Positions 58,158 through 60,000 of a stretch of 60,000 nt of DNA are shown here, one piece after another. Made by a program: the position numbers and the translations under genes. The stretch lies in assembly GCA_914767715.1 (NCBI GenBank), contig OU612071.1, forward strand, positions 24,055,681-24,115,680. The letters run 5' to 3'. This DNA comes from Membranipora membranacea. Lineage: Eukaryota > Bryozoa > Gymnolaemata > Cheilostomatida > Membraniporidae. The notes beneath the pieces were generated by a model. It was not told the DNA's origin. It did no database searches and saw nothing but the letters and a program-made list of their open reading frames with translations. The first letter of the stretch is position 1, and each line of letters opens with the position of its first letter.

Positions 58158-58668
58158 AGCCAGGAAGATTCTAGAATCTGAGCTAAGAGTGCAGTTCTCT
58201 GAGGTAGTGCATCTTTTGGACAGTGAGATCAACATACTCACTCCTAACCGTTTGCTCTTGGGCAGGCCTGTTGCTGCTCAGCCTCAGTTCAAGTATGCCA
58301 GTGCCAGTGCACGATCTCGCTTGGATTCTATTGAGAGAGTTGCCTCCGATTTTTTGATCAAGTGGTCAGAGTTATATGCGCCTAGTCTCTATAAACAGAG
58401 CAAATGGTTTCCAGGTTCAGATCGGAATCTGATAGTTGGTGATGTTGTTTCATTCGCAGACTCAAATATGTTAAGAGAAATATATTATATAGCCAAGGTG
58501 TGTGAAGTTTATCCTGGGTGCGAAGGACGAGTTCGTAAAGTAGGTCTGGAATATAAAACATTCAGGGTAGGATCAGCTGTGCAACGTTATGAGGGGTGTA
58601 AAGCGACCAGGGTGGTCAGGTCTATTCACATGCTAGCATTGCTTGTGCCTGTCAGCGAAAATGAATAG
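58158..58668 (+). pseudogene. pol: BEL/Pao pol, C-terminal part
   Basis: It continues the pol frame directly after the 9-bp duplication. RNase H-side residues lead into LRVQFSEVVHLLDSEINIL, then the integrase C-terminal part: PNRLLLGRP, a linker, and WFPGSDRNLIVGDVVSF with GRVRKVGLEY. It ends in TAG at 58668, 79 bp before the 3' LTR. The integrase zinc and catalytic DDE parts are absent: the junction near 58227 passes straight from RNase H to the C-terminal region, so an internal deletion is present. Confidence 0.8.
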
Positions 58669-58747
58669 TTTCATGTGAATCATAGCATTATAATCGTGGC
58701 TTGGAAATAATTTGGATCTCATATTTTTCAAACGCCACCCCCTCCGA

Positions 58748-59149
58748 TGTGTTAAGAGTTATCCTCTCACGCACTGATAGAGGGTAACTCCCAAATTAAA
58801 TCTCACAGCTCTCTTATGTGCGGAGGTTGGATAAGTGGTTTTTCTTTTTTCTTCTGATGGTCCTGAAGAGACACATGTTTTGTGCACAGAAATTTTGCTA
58901 AGCTATGCCCTGATACATCACCATATTTGAGTGTTTCTATATGGTTGTTTTCTGCATTATGTGTAGAAGTGTTATGTGTGTTTTGCTTATCTGAAGAGCT
59001 GTTTCTATGAGCAAAGATGAGATTAACATTCAGTTCTGTGTGGCCTAAAGCATATGGTAAATTTCACCAATAGTAATTTTAGGTACAACCTGTGTGGCAA
59101 TAAACTAAAGATAAGATAACTACAGTAAATCCACATAGATCCCAATACA
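58748..59149 (+). repeat. 3' LTR of BEL element, complete, 402 bp
   Basis: It starts TGTGTTAAGAG, ends CCAATACA, and is followed by GTCAG. It is the full-length reference for the two 5' LTR pieces. The sequence just before it (ACGCCACCCCCTCCGA) is not purine-rich, so the usual polypurine tract is not visible. Confidence 0.85.
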
Positions 59150-59154
59150 GTCAG

Positions 59155-60000
59155 GCAAGTTGAGACAAACAGACAATAACATAACTAGAAAAGGAACCAA
59201 CCACATTTCATCCACATTCACTTGTGTCCTGAAAACAGATTTCACCTACAGAGCTATATTATAAAGCATATTGCGTTGCATGTTCAGGATTTGGGAGAAT
59301 AATGAGGAGTTTCTTTCCTCAGTTTGAATTTCCGACCATGGATGCAAGCAAAATATGAGGTTCACTTGTCTCTCCCACCTTGTAGGACGTGATTTCATTC
59401 TTGGGATCTCAGACAATTACCTAGGTAAGCTTTCGCTCGCTGGCTGCTGTATTATCTGTGGTCTTGGATAACCTAGTATTTTATTGAGGTGAAGGCTGCT
59501 GAGCCTGTTGTCATTAAATTGCTCTACGTGAAAGTGTTAGAAGAACTCTCAACATGTATGTATGTATGATCTATGACTACTAAACTGTGATCATAAATTT
59601 CTTCCAAGCAAGATCAATTGTGCAACAAAGAAATCCCCAATTATGTTTGAGAGGAAGTTTACTCATTTATAAGCTCTGAAATGTGACTGTACTAATACCT
59701 ATATGTAAGCAACTTGACACACCAGGCTTCTAGTAAGGCTGTCACTCCTGTTCCCTCTTAAATTGTAATGGGATGGTACTTGGTCACTCTTTTTTGCAGT
59801 CAATATAAGATCCCATCCATTAAACATTTTTCTAACTCTGCCATTTTTCCCTGCTTTATATCTTTCTGCTTGTACTGCAGCCTATCTGGCTCACTTTTCA
59901 TTGGCTGTTGGGTGGTCATTGTTTTGTCTTTGGTCAAGGATGAGTAAAGTGGCATCATAAAAAAGACCACCAGGCGATCAATTCCAATCATTCCAATAAG
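59155..60000. other. Right flank, nothing recognised
   Basis: No conserved protein or RNA is visible. The minus-strand open frame at 59800-59991 is not convincing. This should be DNA contiguous with the region left of 22052 before the BEL insertion. Confidence 0.4.

Larger units (their letters stand above)
22057..59149 (+). mobile_element. BEL/Pao LTR retrotransposon expanded by nested insertions
   Basis: GTCAG lies directly before the 5' LTR start (22052-22056) and directly after the 3' LTR end (59150-59154), the 5-bp duplication expected for LTR elements. The LTR starts TGTGTTA and ends ACA. The internal gag-pol order on the plus strand is gag, zinc knuckles, protease, RT, RNase H and pol 3' end. 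Inserts are 22169-37988 (in the 5' LTR), 39524-40323 (in gag), 41647-41892 (in pol) and 43544-58148 (in pol). LTR halves differ by roughly 5-8% by eye, so the element is old. Stops and frameshifts outside the inserts show it is dead. Confidence 0.8.

Noticed and set aside
58730-58747. CCACCCCCTCCG before the 3' LTR, identical to the MITE end at 3192-3203
   Set aside because: Only 12 bp plus a weak GGCTTGGAAATAA match; no MITE body is present, so chance or remote relation is as likely.

Overview
This is a gene-poor, AT-rich stretch of animal (metazoan) genome, almost certainly from an invertebrate. The evidence is spliced reading frames with GT-AG introns and animal-type transposable elements: PIF/Harbinger with a MADF partner protein, BEL/Pao, FLYWCH-MULE, a CR1/L2-like LINE, tRNA-derived SINEs, and foldback elements like the sea-urchin TU class. 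A marine deuterostome or mollusc would fit, but I cannot name the species. No rRNA, CRISPR array or prokaryotic feature is present, and no host gene could be identified by name.

Layout. (1) 1-6.0 kb: a two-gene PIF/Harbinger transposon. A MADF/BESS-like DNA-binding protein gene (+, its 5' end lies off the window) converges on a five-exon transposase gene (-) whose exons join in frame with the catalytic DDE positions present. Small hairpin MITEs sit in the introns of both. (2) 6-13.7 kb: mostly unassigned DNA with hairpins, including a 71-bp palindrome. (3) 13.74-15.81 kb: an element with inverted ends flanked by TTAA. (4) 15.82-19.03 kb: a foldback element with about 420-bp inverted repeats and a 9-bp target duplication, carrying a decayed LINE. 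(5) 19.7-21.35 kb: tandem repeats of about 350 bp.

(6) 22.05-59.15 kb: read as one BEL/Pao LTR retrotransposon expanded to 37 kb by nested insertions. The 5-bp GTCAG duplication is present at both outer edges. The 5' LTR is split into 22057-22168 and 37989-38287, with 15.8 kb between them; that insert holds two copies of a minisatellite-bearing repeat, a CACTG MITE and several unidentified exons. Gag is interrupted by an 800-bp foldback MITE and pol by a tRNA-SINE. Pol is then split by a 14.6-kb element (43544-58148) with about 60-bp terminal inverted repeats and a 9-bp target duplication. Pol resumes at 58.15 kb and the 3' LTR ends at 59149.

(7) Inside the 14.6-kb element are a small three-exon gene encoding a predicted nuclear protein with a SUMO-interaction-like motif, and a 7.4-kb foldback structure. 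The foldback structure has large inverted arrays of a 16-bp unit at its ends, and the genes between them encode a FLYWCH-MULE transposase with several frameshifts.

The most notable biology is the minisatellite-ended foldback MULE, its accessory gene, the unclassified 15.8-kb insert, and the near-intact Harbinger pair.
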